Shown: in pieces, positions 15,723 through 22,686 of the stretch
Position numbering within the stretch: the stretch's first letter is position 1
Layout: the number at the start of each line of letters is the position of its first letter
Source of the DNA: CAYNQN01 sp964530525
GTDB lineage: Bacteria; Actinomycetota; Acidimicrobiia; Acidimicrobiales; Acidimicrobilacustridaceae
NCBI GenBank assembly: GCA_964530525.1
Contig: CAZHBH010000034.1
Location: 1-24,293, forward strand
DNA length: 24,293 bases
Direction: 5' to 3'
The notes under the pieces: generated by a model
Told to the model about the DNA's origin: nothing
Seen by the model: only the letters and a program-made list of their open reading frames with translations
Database searches by the model: none
Translations under genes and position numbers: made by a program

Positions 15723-15767
15723 GGGAACGGGAGGGAGCGCCTTCGGTGCGCTTCCCTCCCGGTTCCC
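15723..15767 (+). terminator. Strong UUCG-capped terminator
   Basis: GGGAAC-GGGAGGG-AGCGC pairs with its complement across a C-TTCG-G tetraloop (15742-15745), with only single-base bulges. It ends the importer operon and precedes the convergent VOC gene. Confidence 0.85.
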
Positions 15768-15864
15768 GGGCGAGTGATCCGTCGGTGGTGATCCGTCTCC
15801 CTACGACGGGCGCGGTGGCACGGGGTCGACCAGCGACGTTTGCCCCGAAGAAGCCCGGTACGGG

Positions 15865-16635
15865 TCAGCTGTTGGTCTGGATGACCTTGAGCTCTGCGCC
15901 GGTGGGGTCGGCGATGTGGGCGAGGCGACCGTAGGGGCTGTCGTCGGCGGGGAGGACCACCGAGCCGCCGAGGGCGGGCACCTTCTCGAGAGCTGCGTCG
16001 ACGTCGGCTACCTCGAAGTAGACGTACCAGGCAGCGGGCACCTCGGGGGGCAGGAAGGCGGTGGCGTCCATGATGCCGGCGATGGGAGGGTCGCTGCCGA
16101 GCGTGGTGTAGCGGAACTCCTCGGTGTCGGACGTCTCGCGGGCGTCCCAGCCGAAGGCCTTGCGGTAGAAGTCGACGGACGAGGCGTACGAGCGGGTGTG
16201 CAGCTCGAAGTAGTACGGAGCGCCGATCCGGCCCTTCACCTCGAACCCCTTGTGGGAGCCCGCCTGCCACGCGCCCACCTGGGCACCGCCGGGATCGTTG
16301 AAGAAGGCCATCTTCCCCAGGTCCATGATGTCCATCGGAGCCACCAGCTCCTGGGCCCCGTTGGCCACCGCGTCCCGGGACGTCTCAGCGACGTCGGGGG
16401 TCGCCAGGTAGAGGACCCAGGCGTCGGGGGCGCCGGTGCTCCCGTCGTTGCGCATGCAGCCGGCGATCCCCTTGCCGTCTGCGGAGATGTTGACGTAGCC
16501 GCCGAACTCCTCGCCGCTGCTCTCCCAGCTCCAGCCGAACAGCTCTTCGTAGAAGGGCAGCGCCCGCCCGGGGTCGGCCGTGTAGAGCTCGATCCAGCAG
16601 GGAGCTCCTCTGGTTTCCTCGTAGTCCATGGCCAT
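15865..16635 (-). CDS. Tandem VOC (glyoxalase/bleomycin-resistance fold) protein, Cfp30B-like
   Basis: The 256-aa protein contains two VOC modules, about residues 8-125 and 138-255. Each has the P-C/Y-W/F-x-E-L-x-T entry, a DPxRALPFYEELFGW or SSVDFYRKAFGW helix, and a D-P-G/T-G-A-x-x ending. This arrangement and the length match the mycobacterial Rv0577/Cfp30B family. VOC proteins bind a divalent metal or a small molecule; methylglyoxal detoxification has been proposed for this family. AGAGGAG lies only 2 nt before the ATG at 16635 but 8 nt before a second in-frame ATG at 16629. The true start is therefore probably 16629, giving a 254-residue protein. Confidence 0.9.
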   Translation of the reverse strand: MAMDYEETRGAPCWIELYTADPGRALPFYEELFGWSWESSGEEFGGYVNISADGKGIAGCMRNDGSTGAPDAWVLYLATPDVAETSRDAVANGAQELVAPMDIMDLGKMAFFNDPGGAQVGAWQAGSHKGFEVKGRIGAPYYFELHTRSYASSVDFYRKAFGWDARETSDTEEFRYTTLGSDPPIAGIMDATAFLPPEVPAAWYVYFEVADVDAALEKVPALGGSVVLPADDSPYGRLAHIADPTGAELKVIQTNS

Positions 16636-16728
16636 GGCTCCTCTCGGATCGGTGGGGGGTTAGAAGGAGTCGCAAGTCTTCCAGCTGACGAGCGGTAGGT
16701 CACCTGGCGAGCGAGACTGAGCAACACC

Positions 16729-17949
16729 GTGTCGAAAGCGACCACTTCCTCGAGCGCCTCGAGCGCCCGGACGCGCTGGCTGGTCCCGGTGGTGGCGTTC
16801 CTCGGCGTCGGCCTGGTCCTCGTCGTCGTCGTCTGGTGGTCGCACTCCACCTTCGGCTCCGTCGAGCGCACGCCACCGCTTCCCGCCTTCCCGGGCTCGG
16901 ACGTCCTGTCGGGGTGGTTCCACTTCGACGGTTGGTGGTACCAGTCGATAGTCGACGACGGCTACTCCTACGCCGGGCCCCTGGTGCAGGCGTCGGCGGC
17001 CTTCTTCCCCGCCTATCCGCTGGCGATGGGGCTCGTGCACCTGGCGGTGCCGAGCCCGGTGCTCCCCGGGATGATCGTGACCTTCTCGTGCGGCCTCGGC
17101 GCCACGGTGCTGTTCCACCGCTGGAGCGCAGCGAAGTTCGGTGCCGGGCCCGCGAACCTCGCCGTGGCAACCCTGCTCCTGTTCCCCTACTCCTTCTACC
17201 TATTCGGTGCGGTGTACCCCCAGGCCCTCTTCCTGCTGGCAGCGGTGGCGGCCTTCCTGCTCCTCGAACGTGGCCATCCGGTGCTCGCGGGACTAGCGGG
17301 GGCCGTGTGCACGGCGACCCACGCCGAGGGGGTTGCGGTGCTGGTGGGACTCGTCGCGGTCACCCTCTACCGCAGGTCGCGCACCGGACGGCCTCTGCGA
17401 CCGGCTGATGCGGGAGTGCTGCTGTCGGCCGGAGGGCTCGTCGTGTGGTCCGCATACCTGTGGGTCCGCTTCGGCGATCCACTGGTGTGGGTGAAGATAC
17501 AACGAGCATGGACTGCTCCTCAGGGGCCGGTCACGTGGTTCAAGGTCCGGTTCTTCGAGAGGGTCGTCCAGATCCCCGGATGGGTCACCGACCTGATCGG
17601 CGACACGAACGTCAACGATCCCGACCCGGCCTCGCGGCTCACATACGTGGCTGCGCTGATAGGTCACGCGATCGTCGTGGTCGTTGCGGTGGCGCTCGTC
17701 GTGGTGGTGTTCCGGAAGCTCGGTTGGGGCTACGGACTGTACGCGGCGAGCGTGTTGGCCGTCCCGATCCTGGGTAGCGACGACCTCCAAGGTGCAGGTC
17801 GCTACGCGCTCGCCCTGTTCCCCTGCTTCGCGGTGGCGGGCGAGCTTCTGGATCGGCATCGACTGGCCGGGATCGTCTGGCTTCCGGTCAGCGCGGCCCT
17901 TCTCGTCTTCGTCGCGTCCTCATACGCCCGGGGCTACTACGTGGCCTGA
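16729..17949 (+). CDS. PIG-V-like GT-C family membrane mannosyltransferase (candidate)
   Basis: The 406-aa integral membrane protein has about nine to ten hydrophobic segments. After the first helix (about 17-36) an extracytoplasmic loop carries FDGWWYQSI (66-74) followed by AFFPAYP (91-97). This matches the W-D-x-x-W-Y and FFPLYP signature of PIG-V and related GT-C transferases, whose first-loop acidic residue is catalytic. Such enzymes use a polyprenyl-phosphate sugar to glycosylate lipids or proteins outside the membrane. The acceptor is unknown. The GTG at 16729 has no clear Shine-Dalgarno sequence. It is divergent from the VOC gene and followed by the hydrolase gene after 131 bases. Confidence 0.75.
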   Translation: MSKATTSSSASSARTRWLVPVVAFLGVGLVLVVVVWWSHSTFGSVERTPPLPAFPGSDVLSGWFHFDGWWYQSIVDDGYSYAGPLVQASAAFFPAYPLAMGLVHLAVPSPVLPGMIVTFSCGLGATVLFHRWSAAKFGAGPANLAVATLLLFPYSFYLFGAVYPQALFLLAAVAAFLLLERGHPVLAGLAGAVCTATHAEGVAVLVGLVAVTLYRRSRTGRPLRPADAGVLLSAGGLVVWSAYLWVRFGDPLVWVKIQRAWTAPQGPVTWFKVRFFERVVQIPGWVTDLIGDTNVNDPDPASRLTYVAALIGHAIVVVVAVALVVVVFRKLGWGYGLYAASVLAVPILGSDDLQGAGRYALALFPCFAVAGELLDRHRLAGIVWLPVSAALLVFVASSYARGYYVA

Positions 17950-18042
17950 GACGGCCCGCGACTCATCCGCCCGCGCTCGTCGGTCCCTTCCCCTTCCGGA
18001 GCGCCTCAAACCGCAGTTCAGGGCCGTTTCCGGGGGGAGTGA

Positions 18043-18070
18043 TTGCGCTGGCGACACCAGTCTGTAAAGA
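18043..18070 (+). promoter_or_regulatory. Promoter of the NlpC/P60 gene
   Basis: TTGCGC (18043-18048), a 16-nt spacer and TAAAGA (18065-18070). The predicted start is a few bases before the ATG at 18081, so the leader is near zero. The rest of 17950-18042 shows only a widely spaced ACGGCCC/GGGCCGT pair. Confidence 0.5.
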
Positions 18071-18080
18071 TTCCGCAACA

Positions 18081-19208
18081 ATGCAACGAGATCGCGCAAT
18101 CCCCACGCGCCATTGGCGCAACCTGTTGGCAGCGCTCCTCGTCGGAGGCCTGCTCGCTGCCACCGTCGCCTTCGTGGCGCCGGCAGGCGCCCAGAGCATC
18201 GACGACAAGCGCGCCGAGGCCGCTCGTGTGGCTTCCGAGCTCGAGTCGATCAACTCCCGTCTCATGAGCCTCTCCGCCCAGGCGGAGCAGAGCCGCTACG
18301 AGCTCTCCAAGGTCGAGGGCCAGGTGGCCGAGGCCCAGGAGCGTGCAGAGGCGACTGGTGCCGAGCTGGAGCGGCGGCGTGAAGACCTCCGCGACTTCTC
18401 CGTACGTGCCTACATCGGAGGAGCCGAGGCTCCCGGAACCACGGCGCTGTTCAGCGCCGACGGCGACACCGCCCCCCAGACCAAGATGTACATCGAGGTG
18501 ACCGCCGGGAACCGCAGTGACTACCTCGACAACCTCCGTGCTGCCGAGCAGCAGGCCAAGGAGGACGCCGAGCACCTGAGCAAGGTGCAGCAGGAGGCAG
18601 CTCGGGTTGCCGAGCAGATGGAGACGGCGCGCAGCGAGGCCGAGCAGGCAGCCTCCGCGCAGCGGGCGCTCCACTCCCGCGTCCAGGGTGAGCTGGCGGT
18701 GCTCGTGGAGCAGGAGGCCGCCCGCCGTGCTCAAGAGCAGGAGGCTGCGGCAGCGGCCGCGCGCCGTGCGACCACGAGCACGCAGGCGAGCCGCTCGTCC
18801 AGCGGCGGTTCCTCCTCGAGCGAGGCACCGTCCAGCGACCCGGGCCCGTTGCGTGCGGGGCTTGCCGGGGCGATCGACGCTGCTCTCAGCAGGCAGGGCT
18901 CGCCATACGTGTGGGGCGCAGAGGGGCCGGGTGCGTTCGACTGCTCGGGCCTCATGGTGTGGGCCTTCCGCCAGATAGGGATCTCGCTGCCCCACTACAG
19001 CGGAGCGCAGTACAACATGACCCGCCGGGTCTCGCGTGCCGACCTCCAGCCGGGCGACCTGGTGTTCTGGGGTGGCGGCGGCTCCGAGCACGTGGCCCTG
19101 TACATGGGTGGCAACCAGATCGTGCACTCCTACGGATCTGGCAACGGCGTCGGCGTGACCAGGCTCGACGGATGGTGGAAGACGCCCAGCGGCTACGGCC
19201 GCCTCTGA
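18081..19208 (+). CDS. Secreted coiled-coil NlpC/P60 peptidoglycan endopeptidase
   Basis: The 375-aa protein has a signal peptide (Arg-rich start, hydrophobic 14-31, probable cleavage after APAGA at 33-37). A long Glu/Ala/Arg/Gln-rich coiled coil spans about 40-230, followed by a Ser-rich linker (231-255) and a C-terminal NlpC/P60 domain (260-375). The papain-like triad is visible as Cys288 (FDCSG), His337 (SEHVALYMG) and His349 (VHSYG). The architecture resembles RipA/RipC-type hydrolases that cut stem peptides during cell separation; the coiled coil normally holds or positions the enzyme. I prefer the ATG at 18081 to a GTG at 18039, which lies inside the promoter. Confidence 0.92.
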   Translation: MQRDRAIPTRHWRNLLAALLVGGLLAATVAFVAPAGAQSIDDKRAEAARVASELESINSRLMSLSAQAEQSRYELSKVEGQVAEAQERAEATGAELERRREDLRDFSVRAYIGGAEAPGTTALFSADGDTAPQTKMYIEVTAGNRSDYLDNLRAAEQQAKEDAEHLSKVQQEAARVAEQMETARSEAEQAASAQRALHSRVQGELAVLVEQEAARRAQEQEAAAAAARRATTSTQASRSSSGGSSSSEAPSSDPGPLRAGLAGAIDAALSRQGSPYVWGAEGPGAFDCSGLMVWAFRQIGISLPHYSGAQYNMTRRVSRADLQPGDLVFWGGGGSEHVALYMGGNQIVHSYGSGNGVGVTRLDGWWKTPSGYGRL

Positions 19209-19224
19209 GCCCTCAGGTTCCCGG

Positions 19225-19240
19225 GGCCCGTCGGCGGGTC
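19225..19240. terminator. Small hairpin between convergent NlpC/P60 and SMR genes
   Basis: A six-pair stem, GGCCCG against CGGGTC with one G-T pair and a TCGG loop, touches the SMR stop codon. Confidence 0.4.
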
Positions 19241-19559
19241 ACTGGCCGCTCGTCACCTTGAGGCCCACGAGGGCCACCACCAGCAGCGTCAGGAAGCCGA
19301 TCCTGGCTGGAGTGGCCGGGTCGCCGTGGAGCGCCATGCCCACCACAGCTGCTCCCACGGCGCCGATGCCCACCCAGACGCCGTAGGCAGTTCCGAGCGG
19401 GATCGACTCGGCCGCCCTTGCGAGGGCATACATGCTCGCCGCCAGCAGCGCCAGGAACCCCGCCGTGGGAAGTGGACGGGTGAGCCCGCCCGTGTGGGGC
19501 AGCAGCGCTGCCCAGGCCACCTCCAACAGGCCGGCGAGGACGAGGATCAACCATGGCAT
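19239..19559 (-). CDS. sugE: SugE/Gdx-type small multidrug resistance exporter
   Basis: The 106-aa protein has four transmembrane helices. The essential Glu13 lies in LAGLLEVAWA, and GTAYGVWVGIGAVGAAVVGM is the SugE signature. SugE/Gdx proteins export guanidinium ion by proton antiport, unlike EmrE-type drug exporters. The protein probably forms a dual-topology dimer. The ATG at 19559 lies 7 nt after CAGGAG; the frame is open upstream to 19640, but that region is promoter. Single-gene SMR types are common, and no partner gene is adjacent. I do not see a convincing guanidine riboswitch upstream. Confidence 0.9.
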   Translation of the reverse strand: MPWLILVLAGLLEVAWAALLPHTGGLTRPLPTAGFLALLAASMYALARAAESIPLGTAYGVWVGIGAVGAAVVGMALHGDPATPARIGFLTLLVVALVGLKVTSGQ

Positions 19560-19706
19560 GACGAAGCTCCTGAGCCCGTCGTTCCGTGCCGGTACGGACA
19601 CCCTCGTCGGCCTCGACCGGCCCTCCCGGCCGAGGACCACAACGCTATCCGCACCTCCCGAGGGAGCGCCCTCGGACCCGGTCTTGAGCCGGTCGAGCCC
19701 AGCACC

Positions 19707-19712
19707 TAGACC
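19707..19712 (+). promoter_or_regulatory. -10-like hexamer for a leaderless membrane-protein gene
   Basis: TAGACC lies 6 nt before the ATG at 19719, the same spacing as at 4169 and 12242. The rest of the divergent region 19560-19706 shows nothing I can name. Confidence 0.35.
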
Positions 19713-19718
19713 GGGGGC

Positions 19719-20180
19719 ATGACCACCGCACCCGAGGGGCCCGCCGCCGAAGGGCGTCGTGAGAGCTCGCCCGCACAGCGGGCGAGCTCCGAGCGGGCCA
19801 GGAACGCCGCCGTCTTGGTGGGCCTCCTGGTCGTGGGGGTGCTGTTCCTCTGGGCATGCGAAGTCCTCAAGTCGAACCCCGAGGGCGAGTTCTTCGACGG
19901 CACGCTGTGGTGGTGGGGGTGGCTCCTGCTCCCGGTCGCCAGCGGTGTCGCCTCGTACCTGGCTCCCCGGATGACGTCGTGGGCCGCTCCGCTGCTAGTG
20001 GGTCCCCAGCTGATAGCCGTGATCGTGGGAGGGGCGATCCGCCACGACCCCAGCGACGGTGCGTCCCTGTGGCCTGTGGGACTGGTCTTCGTGGTCTTCC
20101 TGGGCGGCCTGTGCTGGCTCGTGGGCCGTGTGGTGGCTGGTCTGGCCACCGATGCAAGGCTGCGGCGCTCGCGCCTGTGA
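19719..20180 (+). CDS. Small four-helix membrane protein, unknown function
   Basis: The 153-aa protein has a hydrophilic N-terminal 28 residues (Pro/Ala/Ser/Arg). About four hydrophobic helices follow near 30-46, 64-81, 90-104 and 116-137, then an Arg-rich end. I recognise no family. It starts at an ATG placed 6 nt after a -10-like hexamer and ends convergent with the CoA-binding protein gene across a perfect hairpin. High-GC codon use and plausible topology support it being real. Confidence 0.75.
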   Translation: MTTAPEGPAAEGRRESSPAQRASSERARNAAVLVGLLVVGVLFLWACEVLKSNPEGEFFDGTLWWWGWLLLPVASGVASYLAPRMTSWAAPLLVGPQLIAVIVGGAIRHDPSDGASLWPVGLVFVVFLGGLCWLVGRVVAGLATDARLRRSRL

Positions 20181-20195
20181 GCCCGGCGGGGCTCA
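20178..20195. terminator. Bidirectional hairpin joining two stop codons
   Basis: TGAGCCC (20178-20184) pairs perfectly with GGGCTCA (20189-20195) around a GGCG loop. The outer bases are the TGA of the membrane-protein gene and the stop codon of the convergent CoA-binding gene. Confidence 0.65.
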
Positions 20196-20690
20196 GATGG
20201 GCCGGCGGCGCTTGGAGGCGACGACCCCGGTGTTGAAACCCGCCAGGTGGAGCCGGCCCGAGAAGCGTGCGTGCTCGATCTTGAGGCACCTGTCCTGCAC
20301 CACCTGCAGCCCGGCGCTCTGAGCGGTGAGAGCGGCCTCGTCGTGGCGAAGGCCGAGCTGGAACCACGCCACCTTGGCGCCAACCTCCACCGCTTCGTCC
20401 ACCACGGCGGGGATGGCCTCGGGCTTGCGGAAGATGTCGACGATGTCGGGCACCTCGGGCAGGTCGGCGAGCGTCGGGTAGCAGGGCCGACCCAGCACCT
20501 CGTCGTAGGCGGGGTTCACCATGTACACCCGGTATGGGGTGCGCACCAGGTAGGTCGCCACGAAGTTGGACGATCGGATCGGGTTGCTCGAAACACCCAC
20601 CAGCGCGACCGACTGGGAGGTCTCGAGGATCTGCAGCCGCTCCAGGGCAGTCGCGTCGGGCACCTGCCCGGTCGCAGCGTCCACGCTCAC
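20193..20690 (-). CDS. CoA-binding domain protein (YccU/CoA_binding_2 family)
   Basis: The 165-aa protein matches the Rossmann-like CoA-binding domain found as stand-alone YccU-type proteins. VALVGVSSNPIRSSNFVATY is the nucleotide-binding start. VNPAYDEVLGRPCYPTLADL and VDIFRKPEAIP are conserved strands, and W-F-Q-L-G plus VVQDRCLKIEHAR form the end. The function of this family is not established beyond CoA binding. The GTG at 20690 overlaps the metY stop (GTGA), and GGGAGG lies about 6 nt upstream, so it is translated from the metY mRNA. The coupling suggests a shared role in sulfur or acyl-homoserine metabolism, which is inference. Confidence 0.9.
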   Translation of the reverse strand: MSVDAATGQVPDATALERLQILETSQSVALVGVSSNPIRSSNFVATYLVRTPYRVYMVNPAYDEVLGRPCYPTLADLPEVPDIVDIFRKPEAIPAVVDEAVEVGAKVAWFQLGLRHDEAALTAQSAGLQVVQDRCLKIEHARFSGRLHLAGFNTGVVASKRRRPI

Positions 20691-21973
20691 GATGCACCTC
20701 CCAACGCCCGGTCGAGATCTTCCAGGATGTCTTCGATCGACTCGATCCCCACCGAGATGCGGATCATGTCGTCGCCTATCCCCATGGCGTCCCGCTCGGC
20801 GTAGGGCACCTGCTGGTGCGTGGTGGAAGCCGGGTGGATCACCAGCGTCTTGGCGTCGCCCACGTTCGCCAGGTGCGATGCCAGGTTGACCCCGTCGATG
20901 AACCTCACCCCGGCGTCGTACCCGCCGGCCACCCCGAACGTGAACACTGCTCCGGGCCCATCGGGCAGGTACTTGCGGGCCAGCGGCGTCCACGGGTTGT
21001 CGTCGAAGATCGGGTACCTCACCCAGGCGACAGCAGGGTGGTCGTCCAGGAAGCGGGCGACGGCTGCAGCGTTCTCGACGTGTCGCTGCATCCGAAGCGA
21101 CAGCGTCTCCAGGCCTTGCAGCAAGAGGAAGGAGTGGAAGGGCGAGAGGGCCGCACCCACGTCTCGCATCAGCTCGACGCGGGCCCTCATGAGGTAGCCG
21201 TACTCGCGGAAGTTCTCCCAGAAGTTGAGGTCGTGGTAGGCGGGGGAGGGTTCGCTGAGCACGGGGAAGCGCCCGTTGTCGAAGGGGAACTCGCCGGACT
21301 CCACGATGATGCCGCCCATCACCGTTCCGTGGCCGCCGATGAACTTGGTGGCGGAGTGCACCACCACGTCGGCTCCCCACTCGATCGGTCGGCACAGGTA
21401 CGGGGTGGCGAAGGTGTTGTCGACGATCAGCGGCACGTCGTTGGCGTGGGCCAGCTCGGCGTAGGTGGCGACGTCGAGGATCGTGCAGCCGGGGTTGCCG
21501 ACGGTCTCGGCGAAGATCGCCTTGGTGTTCGGCCGGATGGCGGCCTCGGCGGCAGCCGGGTCCGCGAAGTCGACGAAGGTCGTCTCGATGCCCAGCCGCC
21601 GCAACGTCACGTCGAGCTGGGTGTAGGTGCCGCCGTAGAGGGCGTTGGACGACACCACGTGATCGCCGGCGGTGGCGAGGGTGAGCAGGGCGATCAGCTG
21701 CGCGGCCGTGCCGGAAGCTGCCGAGAGCCCGCCCAGGCCGCCCTCCAGCGAGGCCATGCGCTCCTCGAAGGCGGCGTTGGTGGGGTTGCCTATGCGGCTG
21801 TAGATGTTTCCGAAGGTCTGGAGGGCGAAGAGGTCGGCGGCGTCCTGAGCGTCTTCGAACACGAAGGACGTCGACGCGTAGATCGGCATCGCCCTCGCCC
21901 CGGACTCCGGGTCTGGCCGCTGCCCTGCGTGGACAGCTCGGGTGTCGAATCGGAAACCTTCGTCGGATGCCAT
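20687..21973 (-). CDS. metY: O-acetylhomoserine sulfhydrylase / Cys-Met metabolism PLP enzyme
   Basis: The 428-aa protein is full length for the MetY branch of the cystathionine-gamma-synthase family. The Schiff-base lysine is Lys210 in HSATKFIGGHG. Other conserved parts are the cofactor segment SGTAAQLIALL, YSRIGNPT (58-65), VDNTFATPYLCRP and the C-terminal HPASTTHQQ. It condenses O-acetylhomoserine with sulfide to make homocysteine in the cytoplasm. The ATG at 21973 lacks a Shine-Dalgarno sequence. A minus-strand TAGCCT lies 10 nt upstream, so the leader is very short. It is transcribed with the CoA-binding protein gene and divergently from the OsmC gene, sharing a palindrome. Confidence 0.93.
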   Translation of the reverse strand: MASDEGFRFDTRAVHAGQRPDPESGARAMPIYASTSFVFEDAQDAADLFALQTFGNIYSRIGNPTNAAFEERMASLEGGLGGLSAASGTAAQLIALLTLATAGDHVVSSNALYGGTYTQLDVTLRRLGIETTFVDFADPAAAEAAIRPNTKAIFAETVGNPGCTILDVATYAELAHANDVPLIVDNTFATPYLCRPIEWGADVVVHSATKFIGGHGTVMGGIIVESGEFPFDNGRFPVLSEPSPAYHDLNFWENFREYGYLMRARVELMRDVGAALSPFHSFLLLQGLETLSLRMQRHVENAAAVARFLDDHPAVAWVRYPIFDDNPWTPLARKYLPDGPGAVFTFGVAGGYDAGVRFIDGVNLASHLANVGDAKTLVIHPASTTHQQVPYAERDAMGIGDDMIRISVGIESIEDILEDLDRALGGAS

Positions 21974-22001
21974 AGCGTTCTAGAGGCTACCCCTCGCAAA
22001 T

Positions 22002-22030
22002 CCTGACCAAGTTGGTCTAGTTTGTATAGA
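22002..22030 (+). promoter_or_regulatory. OsmC promoter with palindromic operator GACCAA-G-TTGGTC
   Basis: A perfect 13-bp palindrome (22005-22017) overlaps the likely -35 (CTGACC, 22003-22008) of the OsmC promoter. The -10 is TATAGA (22025-22030). On the minus strand the same palindrome supplies a -35-like TTGGTC for metY. It looks like one shared operator for both directions; the regulator is not identified. Confidence 0.55.
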
Positions 22031-22059
22031 AGTCAGATCCAGAAGAGGAGCATGAGCAG

Positions 22060-22620
22060 ATGAGCACCACACAGAGCCCTCCGGACAACGGCGTGAACGT
22101 CCAGGCACTGCTGGACGCCCGCAACGCCCTCACCAACGCGCCGGAGGCGGCGGAGTTCACGTGGCGGGCGAGCACCGAGTGGAAGCGGGGCACCCACTCC
22201 GAGACCACCATCGAGCCCTTCAGCGGCCTCGGCGAGCTCCACCCGCACAAGTCCAGCTTCTCCTACGAGGCCGACCACCCCGAGGTGTTCGCCGCCGAGG
22301 ACCAGGGCCCGACCCCCGTCGAGTTCGTCCTGGTGGGCCTGGCGAGCTGCCTCACGGCAGGCGTGGCAGCCGTGGCCCAGAACAGGGGAATCCAGCTCAA
22401 CTCCGTGAAGGCCACGATCGAGGGCGACCTCAACATCCTCGGCATCCTCGGTGGCGACCCCGAGGTGCGCAACGGCTTCAACGAGATCCGGGTGAACTAC
22501 CAGATCGATGCCGATGCCAGCCCCGAGGAGATCGAGGCGCTCGTCGCGCAGTCGCAGAAGCGCTCTGCGGTGTTCGACGCCATCACGAACCCCACGAACG
22601 TCGCCGTCACCGTCGGCTAG
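22060..22620 (+). CDS. OsmC-family protein with a single active-site cysteine
   Basis: The 186-aa protein has the OsmC/Ohr fold landmarks: a GP-x-P-x-E-F-V-L-x-G-L-A-S-C helix start with Cys97, a central strand VKATIEGDLN and a C-terminal S-A-V-F-D-A-I-T-N-P-T-N-V segment. Ohr and OsmC peroxidases use two cysteines to reduce organic hydroperoxides. Here the second is Ser169, as in the S-P-V-F-D subgroup, so classic two-Cys peroxidase chemistry is unlikely. The N-terminal ~35 residues are an extension. The ATG at 22060 is preceded by GAGGAG (22044-22049) with long spacing; an ATG at 22052 is out of frame. Divergence from metY hints at a role in sulfur or thiol metabolism. Confidence 0.9.
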   Translation: MSTTQSPPDNGVNVQALLDARNALTNAPEAAEFTWRASTEWKRGTHSETTIEPFSGLGELHPHKSSFSYEADHPEVFAAEDQGPTPVEFVLVGLASCLTAGVAAVAQNRGIQLNSVKATIEGDLNILGILGGDPEVRNGFNEIRVNYQIDADASPEEIEALVAQSQKRSAVFDAITNPTNVAVTVG

Positions 22621-22627
22621 CGGAGCG

Positions 22628-22639
22628 CAGAGCGCTCTG
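22628..22639. promoter_or_regulatory. 12-bp perfect palindrome upstream of the monooxygenase gene
   Basis: CAGAGCGCTCTG is fully self-complementary and lies 8 bases after the OsmC stop. It may be an operator for the monooxygenase gene. No clear promoter is seen. Confidence 0.35.
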
Positions 22640-22686
22640 GGAACCTGATAGCCATCGTCAGCCCGAGAACCAACGTCCGCGTCCCC

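Noticed and set aside
17950..18080. A c-di-AMP (ydaO-type) riboswitch before the NlpC/P60 gene
   Set aside because: Such riboswitches often control cell-wall hydrolases in actinobacteria and a DAC-domain gene is nearby, but I see no matching conserved segments and the promoter leaves almost no leader.
19560..19718. A guanidine riboswitch before the sugE gene
   Set aside because: Two ACGA sequences occur on the minus strand, but neither sits in a loop closed by a convincing stem as mini-ykkC requires. A covariance-model search would settle it.
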